The notes under the pieces were generated by a model. It worked only from the letters and a program-made list of their open reading frames with translations. It was not told the origin of the DNA and ran no database searches. DNA of 64,000 nt from Podocnemis expansa (lineage: Eukaryota > Chordata > Testudines > Podocnemididae), in contig ML682003.1 in the NCBI GenBank assembly GCA_007922195.1, positions 6,045,694-6,109,693 of the forward strand, written 5' to 3'. Shown here piece after piece: positions 11,846 through 24,300 of the stretch (position 1 is the first letter of the stretch; each line of letters starts with the position of its first letter). Position numbers and translations under genes: made by a program.

Positions 11846-12894
11846 CCAAATGACAGCATTTCATGCATCCTCACTGAAACCTAGTCCTGCAGGGGCATTT
11901 TGGTGTCTGGCTTATCCAAACAGCGTCAGACCAAGCAAGGGCGAATCTGCCGCTCTACCCAAGGCTAAGCTGGCTGTACACTCACCTGAGGCTTACTCCT
12001 GTCACTAAATCTCGATTGCCATGTGATTCAGGGCTGGAGGTGCACAGGGATGGTAATCCCTAGGGTCTTATGGGGAGGGCATCAAAACTCCTGAAGTGGC
12101 TGGTTTGCCTTGTGTGTGGGGAGTGCTGAATGCAGGCCTGGGTCCTGCTTGCTGTGGGAATGGATATCATGGCCAGCAGTGGAGGACACAGCTTGTATGC
12201 TCTGGATAACCAGGGCTTCCATAGTCTGCTGAACCAGCAACTGCTCAAGGGTATGAGGAGCCGACACACGTTTTCCCCTGGCTAGGCACCACATAGCTGT
12301 CGCTGGGGCAAAGATGGGCTAACTGGAGAATGCCTTCCCCAGTTGCACTTCCTGTAGGTCTCTCTCCAGCCCCTGCTCTCCACCTCCCTGCTGATGGCTT
12401 TCCTGGTCATGGAAGGGGTGACTGCCCTCCCGGGGGGTTATACACTGTCTGGGATTGCGCTGTATGACCCTTGGCTGGGGTGAAGCTATGGTGGGCAGAA
12501 GTCAGCTTAGTAAGAGGCGTTCCCCCCCTGTCTACAGGGGAGGCAGTGCAGCGACCTAGGAGAATGCTCCAAGGGCAGGTGCTCAGGAGGCTGGGGTTAA
12601 TGGCTTTCTCTCTGCAAACGTTGGGGGGCACTGAATCACCTAGTACAATAATCTCATTCCTTCCTTGGGTGATCCAGTGACCTGGTCTCCCCAGGATCTT
12701 TAGGGAAAGTGCTTGGGGGTGCTAGGGAACCAACAAATATCCTGTGTGAGGGGAGAAGCTCAAGAATGCAGAAGGTCCCAGCTTCATTTCCGTTCCCAAC
12801 AGGAGTTTGTCACTGAGTCAAAGCCAAGTGGTTAGGCACATGCTATGTAACTGGTCACACTAAGCTCGGTCCCTGCCTTCTCACTGTCTTGCAG

Positions 12895-13026
12895 GCTGGG
12901 GTGGCTTCCCAGAAGAAGGAACAACGGCGTGGCCAGAGCGGGAACTTGGAGACTGAGTCAAAGGCCAGCGAACAGCAGGGACTGCCTCAGGAGGAAGAAT
13001 ATGAGGAAGACAGCTCTGATGAGGAG
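12895..13026 (+). CDS. BOP1: BOP1 internal coding exon (ribosome biogenesis protein BOP1), probably exon 3
   Basis: The exon encodes 44 residues in phase 0 at both ends. It is bounded by a pyrimidine-rich acceptor (ctgtcttgcag) and a good donor (gag|gtagga). The peptide starts AGVASQKKEQ, is Lys/Gln/Glu rich, and ends EEEYEEDSSDEE. This matches the acidic N-terminal part of vertebrate BOP1, where EDSSDEE comes just before the conserved block that opens the BOP1 N-terminal domain; that block is not in this window. BOP1 is a nucleolar WD40 protein of the PeBoW complex (PES1-BOP1-WDR12), needed for 28S/5.8S rRNA maturation and 60S assembly. The 44-residue exon is longer than I expect for mammals, which fits a low-complexity region that changes length. 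The identification rests on a short acidic motif plus synteny: an antisense SCX gene lies in the following intron, as in mammals. Confidence 0.83.
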
Positions 13027-14194
13027 GTAGGACCGAGTCAGAGTCGGACAAGCTCTGCTAGTGTTGCCACGTGATGGGCTGGGTGCTGAGCCCCTTTTGT
13101 TCAGTATGTTATCGGCTGGTTCCTCAGGCCCGTTGCAAAGGGCTGTCTGGCATTGGCATTCCTGTTGAGTTGTAAGGCTGTGGGATTGGTCTCCACCTGC
13201 TTTGCATTTCTTCTAGCCTGCTTGTCTCCAAAGGCTGAGGCAAGGCAGAAGGATGTCTCCTGTTGACCCTGGAAAGCGAAATGTGCATCAGAGGAGCAGG
13301 AAAGAGACTGAGGGGAAGGAATGGGGAAGTGACTGGAGCCATCCTGGGAAGTGGTGGGACTTTTTTTTTTGAAACCAGGCCTTCACTTTTTTACAAGCAC
13401 AGCATGTGCTTGGGTACCTCAGTGTGGAGGTCCACAGCTTGAAAAACCTGACCTCCCAGGCTGGCAGCTACCTAGAGTGTTGTCAGGGCCAGTAGGGAAA
13501 TGCCCAACATTTGCCCAAACTGAACAGGGACTGGGGAGGTGCCAGAGAACGGGGTGAGGTAGAAGCCTTCCATAGTGCCTTGAAAGGCGGGACGTGGAAT
13601 GTGGGAAGCTGGCGCTTGCGGAGGCCATCAGGAGGGGAATTGAAATAGACCCGGGAAAGAGGGGCTGCGCTCGGTGCCTGGAGAGGCAGTGTTGAGGGAG
13701 GGAAGGTCTGAATAGAAGTGAGTAGAGGGCACAGCTGCTCTCTGGGGTATCCAGCTGGAGGGAGCTGAGATGAAGCAGCATGGTGGGATGAGGTGATCTC
13801 CCCTGTGCTGGCTGCTCAATGAGCTTTTTTTTGGGGGGGTGAGAGTGTTCTCATTTTACTTCTGTTGGGTGTCAGTGAAATGATTACCCCGGCTGCTCTT
13901 AGCTTGGGCTCAGCTGAATGAGCTAGGCCAGTGAGAGCACTGAAAACCTTATGCGTTTAACCTGTGGTAAAAGCAATGAGTGGAAAGTGGAGAAGCTGTT
14001 GTTTGGAGAGAGCCTCATAAAGTGTGAAGGCTACTGGCTAATGAATGTCAAGTGCCACTGAGAATTGCCCTGAAAAGCCAGTGTGCAACAGAAATATTAG
14101 CACTGTTTTTCAAAAGGAAGGAGCCGAGAGCCTGGCAGTTGCTGTAAATCAGACTTCAGTCCCTGGTAGAATAATGGAATGAGGTTGAGAACCA

Positions 14195-14862
14195 CGAGTC
14201 CTGTGACGGTGCACCCACACCTTGAAAATTGCATGCGGTTCTGATCACCCCATTGCAAAAAAGTTACTGGAAGTGGAAAAGCTACAGAGGAGGACAGGAA
14301 AAATGCTGAGGGATATGGAACAGCTTCCAAATGAGGAGAGATTTAAAGACTGGGACTGTTCGTCATGGAAAAGAGATGACTGGGGTTGACAGGGTATGAT
14401 AGAGGTCCTGTAAAATCATGAGTGGGGTGGAGAAAGCAAATTAGGAAGGGTTATTTCCTTCTTCATCTAACTCAAGAACCAGGGATCACCTAATGAAATT
14501 AATGGGCAGTAGATTTAGAACAAACAAAAGGCAGTATTTCTTCACACAATGCATGGTCAGCATCTAGAACTCGTTGGCAGGGCGTGCTGTGAAGGAAGGG
14601 GAGTTTGGTAAATTCTTGGAGGATGGGTCCATCAATGGCTAGTAGCCAAGATGGTCAGGGATGCAGCCCAACAGTGGGGGGGTCCCTGAATCTCTGACTG
14701 CCAGAAGCTGGGCCTGGACAACGGGATGGATCACTCGATGATTGTCCAGTTCTGTTCACTCCCGTCAAAGCGCTTGGCACCAGGTGCTATTGGCAGACAG
14801 GACACTGGGCTAGATGAACTGTTGGTTTGACCAAGTGTGGCCATTCTTATGTCCTTTTAACC
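14195..14862 (+). mobile_element. CR1 LINE, RT C-terminus to 3' end
   Basis: Contains the CR1 order gcggttctgatcacccc, agctacagaggaggacagg, aaagactgggactgttc, gaaccagggatcacctaatga, caatggctagtagccaaga, ctgactgccagaagctggg and gccattcttatgtcc. All are degenerated by indels, so no open frame survives. Confidence 0.9.
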
Positions 14863-14870
14863 ATCTAGCA

Positions 14871-15186
14871 CAGGGGTGTCAGTCATTTAGCCTTGGGGGC
14901 CATTTCTGTCAGCAACTCAGTTTGGTGGGCCAAAAAATGATAGAAGAAAAAATAAACCTCACAGCGACTACATGTACACGTGGTCTGTATGGTGCTTAAA
15001 AAAAACAGTTGGTATGAGAAAGCAGTTACTCTAATGAAGTTGGGTAAATCTTTGTGTATCTATCTTTCATTTGATATGATCAATTACAGCTCGTTATTAA
15101 CAGACTTCCATGGGGAAATCCTGGGCTGATACAACCAGTGCAGGCCACAGCAGAGTGGCTGGCGGGCTGCAGGTTTGACACCTCTG
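14871..15186. mobile_element. Non-autonomous hAT-like element with 8-bp TSD (7/8)
   Basis: The ends are caggggtgtcagtca and gcaggtttgacacctctg, inverted copies with mismatches. The flanking 8-mers are atctagca (14863-14870) and acctagca (15187-15194). The interior is AT-rich and non-coding. It inserted directly behind the CR1 3' end. Confidence 0.85.
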
Positions 15187-17111
15187 ACCTAGCAGATAAT
15201 GACACCTTTAGCAATGAGCAGCTTTCTAAGGCGTTTGATGCTATTAGTTGCTATCCGTGAACAAAGGGAGTTGAGTAAATGGGGGTATATTGGGATGCAG
15301 GCAGTCCCAGGCCAGTGGTGAGACAAAGGCCTGGAAAGGCTAGAAGTGTGGGCAAGGAAGAATCCAGGATCCAGCCTTGGGTGCTAGGGCAAGAGGCACT
15401 GAAGCACCATATCCCTTTGGGGTCAGATGAACAGGTGGGGAAGGAGAAACTTTCTGTGGACTGCGCAGCAGGTCTTGTCTCTCATTCATTTTCAGTCCCC
15501 CAGTGACTGCTTCGCCCTCTTCAGCTGATGTGTCATGTGGGAAAGCAGCTTGGTTTGAGGCTGTGGATTGGGCTGGCTGACACAAAGAGCTTGTGCCCAG
15601 GATGCCACTGGCTGTACTGTTGGCACCCAGGGCCTGCACAGCTGGGTGTATGGAGCAGCAACAGGCTGCCATTCAGGGAGCTGGAATGGCATTACCCGAG
15701 TAGGGCTGGCGAGAAAGCAATTGCAGGAGGGCAGGCCCTGCGTTTCAAGTCCCTTGTGAAATGCCTGTCCCAGAAGGAGGGGGTTGAAAGGCTGCCTGCC
15801 TGTCTGGTCAAGTGAAGGCGCTGGAGGTTAGATAATAGAGGGCTTGAGGCCCACCTGGGCTAAAGCTGTGGGAGTCCCTGCCCCAATCTGGAATAGAGAT
15901 TTAGAGAGAAGTGAAATATACGAGTATAGAAAACGTACACTTGTGTAATGTCTCCAGCATAACCCAGGAAAAAGCCTTTCATGCCGGAATCTGAGGTCTC
16001 TCTTCCCCCAGCTGGTCCTATTTCAGGGCCCCAGTGGGGGAAGCACTCGTTCAGAACCTGTTGACATCAGAGCAACTTTCAATGGTTTTGTTGCCGGCAT
16101 CCCTCCCCCAGCCCCCGACTCCAGTTCTGCGATAGTATTTATCTCTCTTCCATAAGAACCCTGATGCTTCTGCTTCCTGTGGCTGGGATGCACACACTGC
16201 ATGCTTTGTATTTGCCTCTGCTGCAAGCCGTGCCCATCGCTTGCCTACAGCTGCGAGTCACTGGCTGAGGGCGCTGGGGCCCATCCACCCCTTTCCTATA
16301 AGAGATGGTGCCAAGGTGAGCGGAGCCAGGTATGCAGCTGTCAGAGGTACCTCGGGGTCAGCTGTGCTTCTGCCAGAAGGGCACCAGTGTCTCACGAAGC
16401 CTTGACTTGGGTTGAAACTGTAGGCGAGGTCTCCCCCACCAGCATTGACTAGAAGCTCATTTGAAGTCTGTAGGGGGATTTTTTTTAATTGCCCTAGAAG
16501 CAGATGCTGCCTCCCACAATATGGTGGGAGGCTGCCACTAGCCGCCAGTAGGCAGCAGGGTCTCTGTCGCAGCTGAAGCCTTCATTGTGCCTAGGCACTA
16601 CAAAGCCAGCTCATCCTTAAATGAGTCACTTGGCTACTGCCTCACTCATCCCCTGACCGTGCGGCTGCAGTTTGGGCTGGGCTGTACGCATGGAGCAGAG
16701 ACATCTAGCGAAGGAGGATGCTTTTCCATAGAACCCTACTGCAGGCTGGGACCCTCCTTTTGGGGGCTGGGGGCAAGAGGGGTATCTTAGCTTGATCTCT
16801 GCTCTTCTTGCCTCTTCCCACCTGCACTGGACTTGCCCAGGGCTCCACATCTGGGCATGGCGCTTCATCAGTTTCTCTATGGAATGGCAAGTTGCTGTGA
16901 TTGCTGTGAGGTCATGGACTTTGAAACCTTCTAGATTTGACATTGGCCTGGGGAAGTGTTGAAATCCTCCCTCCCTGCAGCGGTAATTAACTCCAGCTGG
17001 ACATTCCTCAGTGCGGCAGTTAGTTAAGTGATACACAGGCTGTGTGAGGGATGGGGTGGGCTCAGGTCTGCCCAGCAAGGACAGCATTGCTAGGAGGGAG
17101 TTGGAGGAACT

Positions 17112-17340
17112 GCAAAAGTCAGGTGCTACGAGCAAGAGTCAGCCCAAGCTCCAAGGCTGGAGACCAGAGGCAGCACCAAGCTGGAGTCAGGAGGCCAGAG
17201 ATCAGGGGCATGTCCACTTTGAAAGTGGTGGGCTCAGGATCAGAGGCAGCACCAGACAGGAATCTGGAGGTTGGAGATCAGAAATCAGAGGCAGCGCCAT
17301 GCAGGAATCGGGAGGCTGGAGTCCAGGAGCGGAGTCAGGG
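17112..17340 (+). repeat. Degenerate minisatellite-like block
   Basis: Units containing cagaggcagc(a/g)cca followed by gga(g/a)tc(a/t/g)ggagg start at 17165, 17241 and 17286. The last two are 45 bp apart, the first two 76 bp apart. The unit gives a Gly/Ser/Arg-rich chance open frame that should not be taken for a protein. Confidence 0.6.
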
Positions 17341-19885
17341 ACTGGGACATCAAGCAAAGGCTGGCATTGCAGTAGGCTGAAATCTGTGTCGTGTCAAGTT
17401 TCTGGAGTATCCCCTGTGATTAAATAGGGATCTTGTCCTGTCAGAGAGCTGCAGGGTGCTGTCATTCTGGGTCTCTTGGGCGATACTTCCCAAGACACCT
17501 CTCCCTGGCCGCACCGCCACATGGTCTCCCAGAGCACTGTGGGAACATCATGTCCGAGGCTCTGCAGAGTTGGGTTGTAGTCCCAAAAAACTTGCAGGCT
17601 GTCCAAGGATGTCAGAGTTGAACCAGCCCAGGGTTTCAGTGCTTGGATCTCCTGGCCCCCTGTCAAATCAGGAGCAATCCAGGCTTTGCCAAGAGAAGAG
17701 AACAGGTTGCAACCACCTTCTTCTTCCACAGGATGGGGTAGCTTGTAGAGATGTCAGGATTGAAAGCCATCAGAAGGTAGCAGTGGTCAGCCTGGGTCAG
17801 AGCCCAGGCCCATCTAACCCTGTCTCCTATCACCACAGATGGTGCTTCAAGAGCTTCAGAAGAAAGTGAGAGAAACTTCTCATTCAGTAGGCCCTGGGGT
17901 GATCTGCTTAATCTCTCACGCAGTGTCTTGAGCCCTAAAGTCCAATTTAATGGCCCCACCCAATTATCCTAATTAACGAGCACTCTGGACATTCTTACTC
18001 TCCATAGAAATGCCCCCTCCCTGGTGCTGGCGACTTGCCTGCACCTCAGGCTGGGTAATAATATCTTCCAGACTGGAGGGAATATGGTTGCAGCAATCCA
18101 AGGGCGGCCCTTGGCTACCCTGGTACTGGTGCCTAGCCAGCGACCTTCTGCAGTGTTTTTTTGACTAGTGCAAAGCCGGACCTTGGTCACCTCTGATAGA
18201 CGCTGTTGCCTCTGCTTCTCTCTCAGCTGTGGGGGTGAGAGAGGCACCAGGTGGGTGGTGCCATGTCTGGGATCTGTCTGTGCCCTGGGCCAGGCGCTGT
18301 GACTCGGGAGAACGGCCGGCTGGCTTTTGCTGTCTCTCCTCTTGGTGTGTGTGGGTGTCGGAGCTCTTTAATAAAGAATAATTGCTCAGACCTGCTGTGC
18401 CCCTGGGCTCAGCGCAGACTAAATTTCCTCTCCCAGTGCTCCCGCTCACTTGGCAGCTGCCGGCATTCAGCCTGGCCCTGTGCCCAAATCCAGCTCTCTT
18501 GTGCGTTCTGAGAAGAGACACAACAAAATAAATTGGTTTCCTGGCCTGGCCAGGCTGGGTCCGCTCGGATTCAGGGGCTCAGCGTCACACCCTGGGCTCC
18601 CTCCCTTTGTGCGCCTTTTTTGGCTGTTGGGGCTCAAACCCTGCATCAGCAGGATCCTGAAATTGCAGGGTGTGTAAATGTTCCCCTTAGCAGGTTGGAG
18701 ATTAAGACAGCTCCCTTTGGGGAGGCCATTCCCCGCCCCCAGCCACTTCAACACTTGTCGTCCCATCCAAACGTCTCTTCCTCTTAGTCCTTCCAAGATG
18801 AATGGCTGCAAGCGGCAGAGGCTGTCAGGGCCTCGTTGGGAGGAAGCAGTTTGGGGCTTTTGTTTGGTTCTGTTTCCTCCCGCAATGACTATTCCATATG
18901 TCAGTGGATAATGAATGAAGGCGCGTTGAGTGCTCCTCAGTGAGCCCCGACCGTTCCAAGCCCACTTCCCTCCTCCGCAGCGCAGCTGACCTGGGGGGGC
19001 TGTGGCTGGCCGGGCTGAGGGAGCTCTTCTTTCAGTAGCTGATTAGCCAAGAGAGGAAAAATCCTTCAGAATGTGCTGCTGGCAGACAGCTTCTTAAACT
19101 CATCACTCTGGGTGCCTGTGTGTGCGTGCTTCCTGACGGCTCCGTCCCGCAGATGCTTTGAGCTTCCCACTTACTGAGCGTATTAAACGCTTAGCCACTC
19201 TCCCCTGCAAGTGTCTCTGCAGGCGCTTTGCCACACGCAATGGCTGCCGAGGGGGAAGGTGGGCTGAGGCAGCTGGAGCTAGCTGTACGGCCAGGCCTTG
19301 TTCTTTGCTTCAGACTGTCCTGCTCTCCCCTCCTGCAGAAGTGGGGCATCTGGGCATGGCTCCCCCAGGCGTGGATCTCTGCAGCTGGCTGGTGGGGCAC
19401 TCAGTCCGTGTCCTCTTTGCTGTGACAGTCTCAAAGGGCTAGCAGTCTAGTGCCTTGTCCGCCCAGCCAGAGACCCGTCTGACGGTGGTGAGGATGGCAC
19501 ACTGGTGGTGATGGCTGTTGCAGTTTGCCACCGTGTAATAGAACAGGAAAGCAGATCTGTCCCTCTTATCCCACATGTGACTGTCGGCTCCAAGTTCGCT
19601 ACCTGCGGCAGTCCCCTCTCTGGGTCTTAGACCATGCAGAAAAGCCATGTTCCCCACAGCCCAGGGTTGGTGGGCAGCTGGCTCTGTCCTCCCCAGCATG
19701 AGCCTGCAGGAGTCCTTTGCTCTGTTTATGCCAGGCAGAAGGCCAGTTCCCACACATCTCTGGATGGGTCACTTCTCTCCTGCCCCTGCCCACTGATGCA
19801 GTTAAGATAAAGACATCTCGATTTTGCTACTTTCTCCTCCATAATGTGCCCGTTCCTTTCTGCTGCCGCCTCGGACACAGTTGAG

Positions 19886-20274
19886 CAGTGGTTCCCAATC
19901 AGGGACGTGCAGAGTTTTTCCATGGGTGCATCAAATTGTCTGGATACTGGCTGGGTTCTGCATCAGGCTGCATAAGAAGCACTAGCTAAGTCAGTGCAAA
20001 CTGCCCTTCATGTGGACAATGGCTGGTTTATACTGCTCTGTACAGGGTCCACTGAAGTATAAAGTACAGCATTTCTGTTCAGTTGATTTCTTTTCTGATG
20101 GTGGGGTACAAATGAGAGAGTCAGCCATTTGTCTGTAAACATCTGCTGTGACACTTTTGTCTTTTTAATTCTGATTTGGTAAGCAAATTGTTAAGTGAGG
20201 TGAAACCTGGGGTACACAAGACAGATCAGACTCCAGAAAGGGATACAGTCATCTGGGAAGTTCAATAGCCACTG
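19886..20274. mobile_element. Non-autonomous hAT-like element with degenerate TSD
   Basis: Left end cagtggttcccaatcaggg; right end gaagttcaatagccactg, an imperfect inverted copy. The flanking 8-mers are cagttgag and cattagag (6 of 8 match). Near the right end, ggggtacacaagacagatcag and gatacagtcatctggg fit the body of an old hAT family seen in reptiles. Confidence 0.72.
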
Positions 20275-20619
20275 CATTAGAGAAGCTCCTTCATTTTGTG
20301 TCCAGGACTTCAGACACATCCTGCAAAGGTGGGTGAATGGGTGGCATGTTCATCAGTAACACACATTGCAAGGAACAATGTGAACTCCTCTGGCACAGCA
20401 GAGGTTCTCAGTGCTCCGGACAGTGTCAGTGTGGATAACTCAGTGAAAACCTATGCTTGGTGCACAGCAGCCAGCCAGCTCAGTGTGTGTGAGAGATGGG
20501 GTGGGAGTCATTCAGAAAACAGCTTCTCAATCAGTGGCGTGTCCCTGCATGGAATAGTGCATTTGCTCCCACTCACCCGCTTTTGAAAAGCTGGAGCAGA
20601 AATGTGAGGGAGCATGCCA

Positions 20620-21150
20620 GGGAGAGCTAAGAAGGCCTGCAGAGACCTTGAATATGCTGAGGGGTTTAAAAGACTGACTGTTCAGTTTAGAGAAGACATG
20701 GAGTCTCAGGGTGCGGCATCAGTGTCTAAGATAACAGAGTAGGGGTATGGTGATTTGGACAGTCCCGCTGACTACATGGCTACAAGAGTAAAGGGAAATC
20801 ACTGAGCTGGAAAATGCACAGTTGTAAAATGACAGTATGTGCCCTTCTTCCCCCCCACAAAGTGAAGACTTTATTTACCATGCAGTTAGCCTGGGGAATT
20901 ATTGCACTATGGTGTCATTGGCAAAAGGTATAAAACCCTAAACATTCTCGTGGTTGAAAAAAAGCCTCCAGAGTCAGGAGCAGTGAAAATTTAAGGGCTC
21001 TAATCACTCCTGCCTCAGGGCATGAGCCTGCGACCAGGTGATGTGTTGGAGGGAAGTTTCTCCCTATGGCTTGTTTCATAATTTTCTACTTTGCAATGAA
21101 TTCTGCCTTTCTTTGAACCATCCGTTATCGGCTTCTACCAGGCTAGACAG
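20620..21150 (+). mobile_element. Old CR1/L3-like LINE 3' region
   Basis: Motifs typical of an ancient CR1-type 3' UTR are visible: gagtcaggagcagtgaaaatttaagggctc, the ttggagggaagtttctc block, and tttctttgaaccatccgttatcggcttctaccaggctaga. It is strongly diverged, and the 5' part is not secure. The hAT element at 21151 sits in its terminal motif, which resumes as ctagatggtctg after 21381. Confidence 0.5.
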
Positions 21151-21381
21151 CAGGGGCGTAGCCACACCTGGGCCAGGGCCCCACCCACCTTAGCCCTTAG
21201 CAGCGACTGGGTCCTGCAGCTGTGAGCAAAGCTGAAGTGCTGGCACCTCTGCCCCATGGCTGCAGTCACGTGGTGGCCCCAGGACGGTGGCTTTCCCTCT
21301 CCCTGACAGCCAAGGGGGGTGGCCAGTCTCACCCTAAGCATGCAGGGACCCAGCAAGAAAAAAGGGCTGACTATGCCCTTG
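21151..21381. mobile_element. Non-autonomous hAT-like element in a CR1 tail
   Basis: Left end caggggcgtagccacacc; right end ggctgactatgcccttg, an imperfect inverted repeat. The flanking 8-mers are ctagacag (21143-21150) and ctagatgg (21382-21389), with 6 of 8 matching. Confidence 0.75.
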
Positions 21382-24300
21382 CTAGATGGTCTGCAAATGG
21401 TTCACATACCACAGAAGCTCCTCCTTGTGGCCAGGTATAGTGTAATCACTGTTTCTCCATGTTGGCCAAGAGCACTAGAGTTGTTCTGTTGCGTCAGTGA
21501 TCTCTCCTTCCTCAGGTTTCTGTGTGGTTCACCCATTCTGGCCAGTCCATCCTCCTCTGCTGAGACTTCCAGCCTAGGGACCTTGCAGTCGTCCCCTCAC
21601 TGCCTCCCTGGACAGCTTCCTACCTCGTCTGTCCCCCAGACAGAGAAAGCAGATGCTCCCCTTTCCTTCTACAAATGTCCTGGCTTTCTAATCCCCATCC
21701 ACCCCTCCGCAGCTGGGCTTCACTGTCAGTTGACCCTGCCTTGCTCTTTCCCAGGAGCTGGCCTCTCAGACCCAGTTAACTCCTTCAGGGGCTGGGTGTG
21801 GTACACACACCATCTCATGGTCTAATTCAGCATGGCCGTTTGTCATCTCCTGTTTGTCTTTGATTATGAGCTGCTGAGGCTAAAGCCAGTTGCCATGTGC
21901 ATCCTAAAGGGCCTGGTTACTTTCTGGATCAGCTTTCTGGCTCCCTTTTGGCCGTACTGGGTGGTCAATCTCTCTGAAGGCTGCTTGTTCCCACTTTGCC
22001 TTTGAAAGAGGTGATCTGCCTGTTGGGATATGGACACCCTTCCATCTTGCTGGGGTCGTTCTGTCCTGAAAGCAGACTTAGCCATGCAGTGAACCTCTTA
22101 AAGGGGAGAAAAGCATGGCCTAGGGCAAAAGTACCCCCCCCTTTCTACCCAGGTACAGCTGCTACACTTTCCACCCCCCTAGCATGCCCACATGGGAGGG
22201 TGTAGAGGTCTGAGTGCAGTCCTTTGTTTGGAGGTTTGTTCCTTTGCTCTCTGTTATAAATTTGGGGGATCTGGTCAAGGGCTCAGGCTGGATTCTGGGC
22301 CCACTGGCAGGATTGGAGAGTGGCTGGGGCTCGCCTGAGGGAGGGCGGCTCTGCAGCGGCAAGTGGCTGGGAAGGCTCACGCCTCCAGTGTCTGCAGCCA
22401 GAGTGGAAAAGTTTCTGTTTTTGCGCAGTGCGTGTGTTTCAGAGATGGGGGCAGTCAGGGTGTTTGGAGCCACAGCGACTTGATAGCGTGGAGGCGGACT
22501 TGTTCTGCATGCCACCGCCCTGGGATAGGTCAGCTCTGCAGAAATTCCTCCCACAGCGCCCTGGCCCGCCTTGGTTCTGGCCAGGCCAGGCTGGCATTTC
22601 CAGATGGAAACTGAGCAGCCTCTTGGCACTGGGATCAAGAGTGGTAACTCCCCTCTTTCAGGCTTGCTCTGTGGAGAGCTACCCTGAGCAGAGCACGAGG
22701 CCCAGACTGGGCTGGCGTATGATGTGGGCAAAAGAAACCAATGAACAGGGCTGATACAATCCTAAAATGGGGAACTAAATGACTCTTTTTCTGGCTGCCC
22801 TAGACTGGATATTTAAAGTGTTCACACGGCAGCGCAATGGGGACAGGAAAGACTTTGTTACTCTGGAAGGAATTACATCAGCGAAGTACATTTAAACCAT
22901 CAGGTCTCTGACCCAAAAGAGAGAGAGAGAAACCCACAACAGCTTTCAGCTGCTGAGTGAAAACTTTTTCCATTTCTTCCCCCCTCTGTGAGCTAGGGCT
23001 ACACGCTCTGCTCCGTCTCGGTTTACAGCTTGTCCCTTTTGACGCAAACCTACCTCATCCCAGCAAACCTGCTGCGCTCTCGTTCCTACGGCTGGAAAGG
23101 GACCGGCATACCATCTTCTGAAAGGAGAAGAGTGGCGGAAACTAACGCCTCTGCATCCTCCACTGTCTGCACTTTCTGTCATGCGGGTTGCTCAGGCTTT
23201 ATCCAGCTGGGGCCTTGGTTTCCAGAAGTCCAAAGGCTGCACCTGTGTTGTATAGCGTTGCGGACTGCAGAACCTCCAAGAGCCTGCTGCTCTTAGCATG
23301 GAGACGGAGCAGCGTGTCTGAGGGCAGGCACCAGGCGTGTGTGGCTCTGCAGTCAGCATCTCTGTTATAGAAATGGGGGTGGTGCTCCCGTGGCCCCTAA
23401 CATGTGGTCTGGAGTCTGCTCTTGCAGGCTGCTAGGGTGTTCTTTGGAGTCCCCTGGTCCCTGAATGTAGGGTCCCCTGGGTTTTAGTGTGCAGTGTACC
23501 CAACGGGCTGGTCAAAGCAGGACGGAGCGTATTTGTAGGCCTGGCCCAGGGACGTTGAGAGCACCCTGACCATTGCCTTAACCCCAGACAGTTCAGGCAT
23601 CTCTTACGGCCCCTGTGGGAGATGCTGTGTCGACACCGGTGCTGTTGCTCATTGAGCTGGTTTTATGTTATTGGCGGAGCTCTCTCCCAGTGACATACAG
23701 TGGCCACATGAGCATTTATACCAGAAAACTGCAACCTACTGCTCCGGAGCTGCATTTGGCTCTTTGGCTTCCCCCTTGCAGCTCTGGGACCTCCTGCCAC
23801 TGGGGGATCCTGCAGGCAGCCTGCACCAGGCTCCTGGCTCCACCCTGCCACCACGTGGCCCTGCTGGGAGCCCGCTCGGTTCTAGCTCCCCACCATAGGG
23901 CCCTGCAGTTGGCCTCCTGGCCCAGCTCTCAGCCCCCTTTCCCCCCCACAGTCATGGAGGCTACACCCATTGTGGTTCTCCGAGCGCTTGGTTATTGAAA
24001 GGATTTCTAAAAATGGCTCTTCTTATCTTACCAACCCCTGATTTATACCATCAAGGCTTAGTTGCACGGGATGGGAGTGGGGCATTTCTTCGTACCCTGG
24101 TGTGACAAAAAGAGCTTGCTGGTGTGGATGGGGCCTTAGGTGTCCCTGTGTGACTGATTTCCAAATCCCCATTGGGCCTTGAGGGGGAACCTGCATGGAC
24201 CAAACTTGAGCGTGGGCAGCCAAAGGGAGGAAGCACGTTCCAGAGCTTAGAATTTGTCCCCAGGAAGAGAGGCTCTGGACCAGGCCTGGACTGCGTGCCG

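Larger units (their letters stand above)
1..12894 (+). other. BOP1 upstream intron (inferred)
   Basis: No exon encoding the preceding Ser/Asp/Glu-rich N-terminus of BOP1 was recognised here. I infer that this is intron between the 132-bp exon and an exon outside the window. In mammals BOP1 and HSF1 are divergently arranged, so HSF1 would be expected further upstream; nothing like HSF1 is visible. The stretch contains the repeats listed separately. Apart from those, 1-2229, 3056-4050, 5974-7343 and 9680-11552 hold nothing I can name. Confidence 0.6.

Noticed and set aside
16509..16532. 9-bp stem, 6-base loop hairpin as a possible small RNA
   Set aside because: It is too short for a microRNA precursor, and the arms are not extended by pairing outside the 9 bp.
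22162..22731. 189-codon minus-strand open frame
   Set aside because: Pro/Ser-rich chance translation without homology or gene context.
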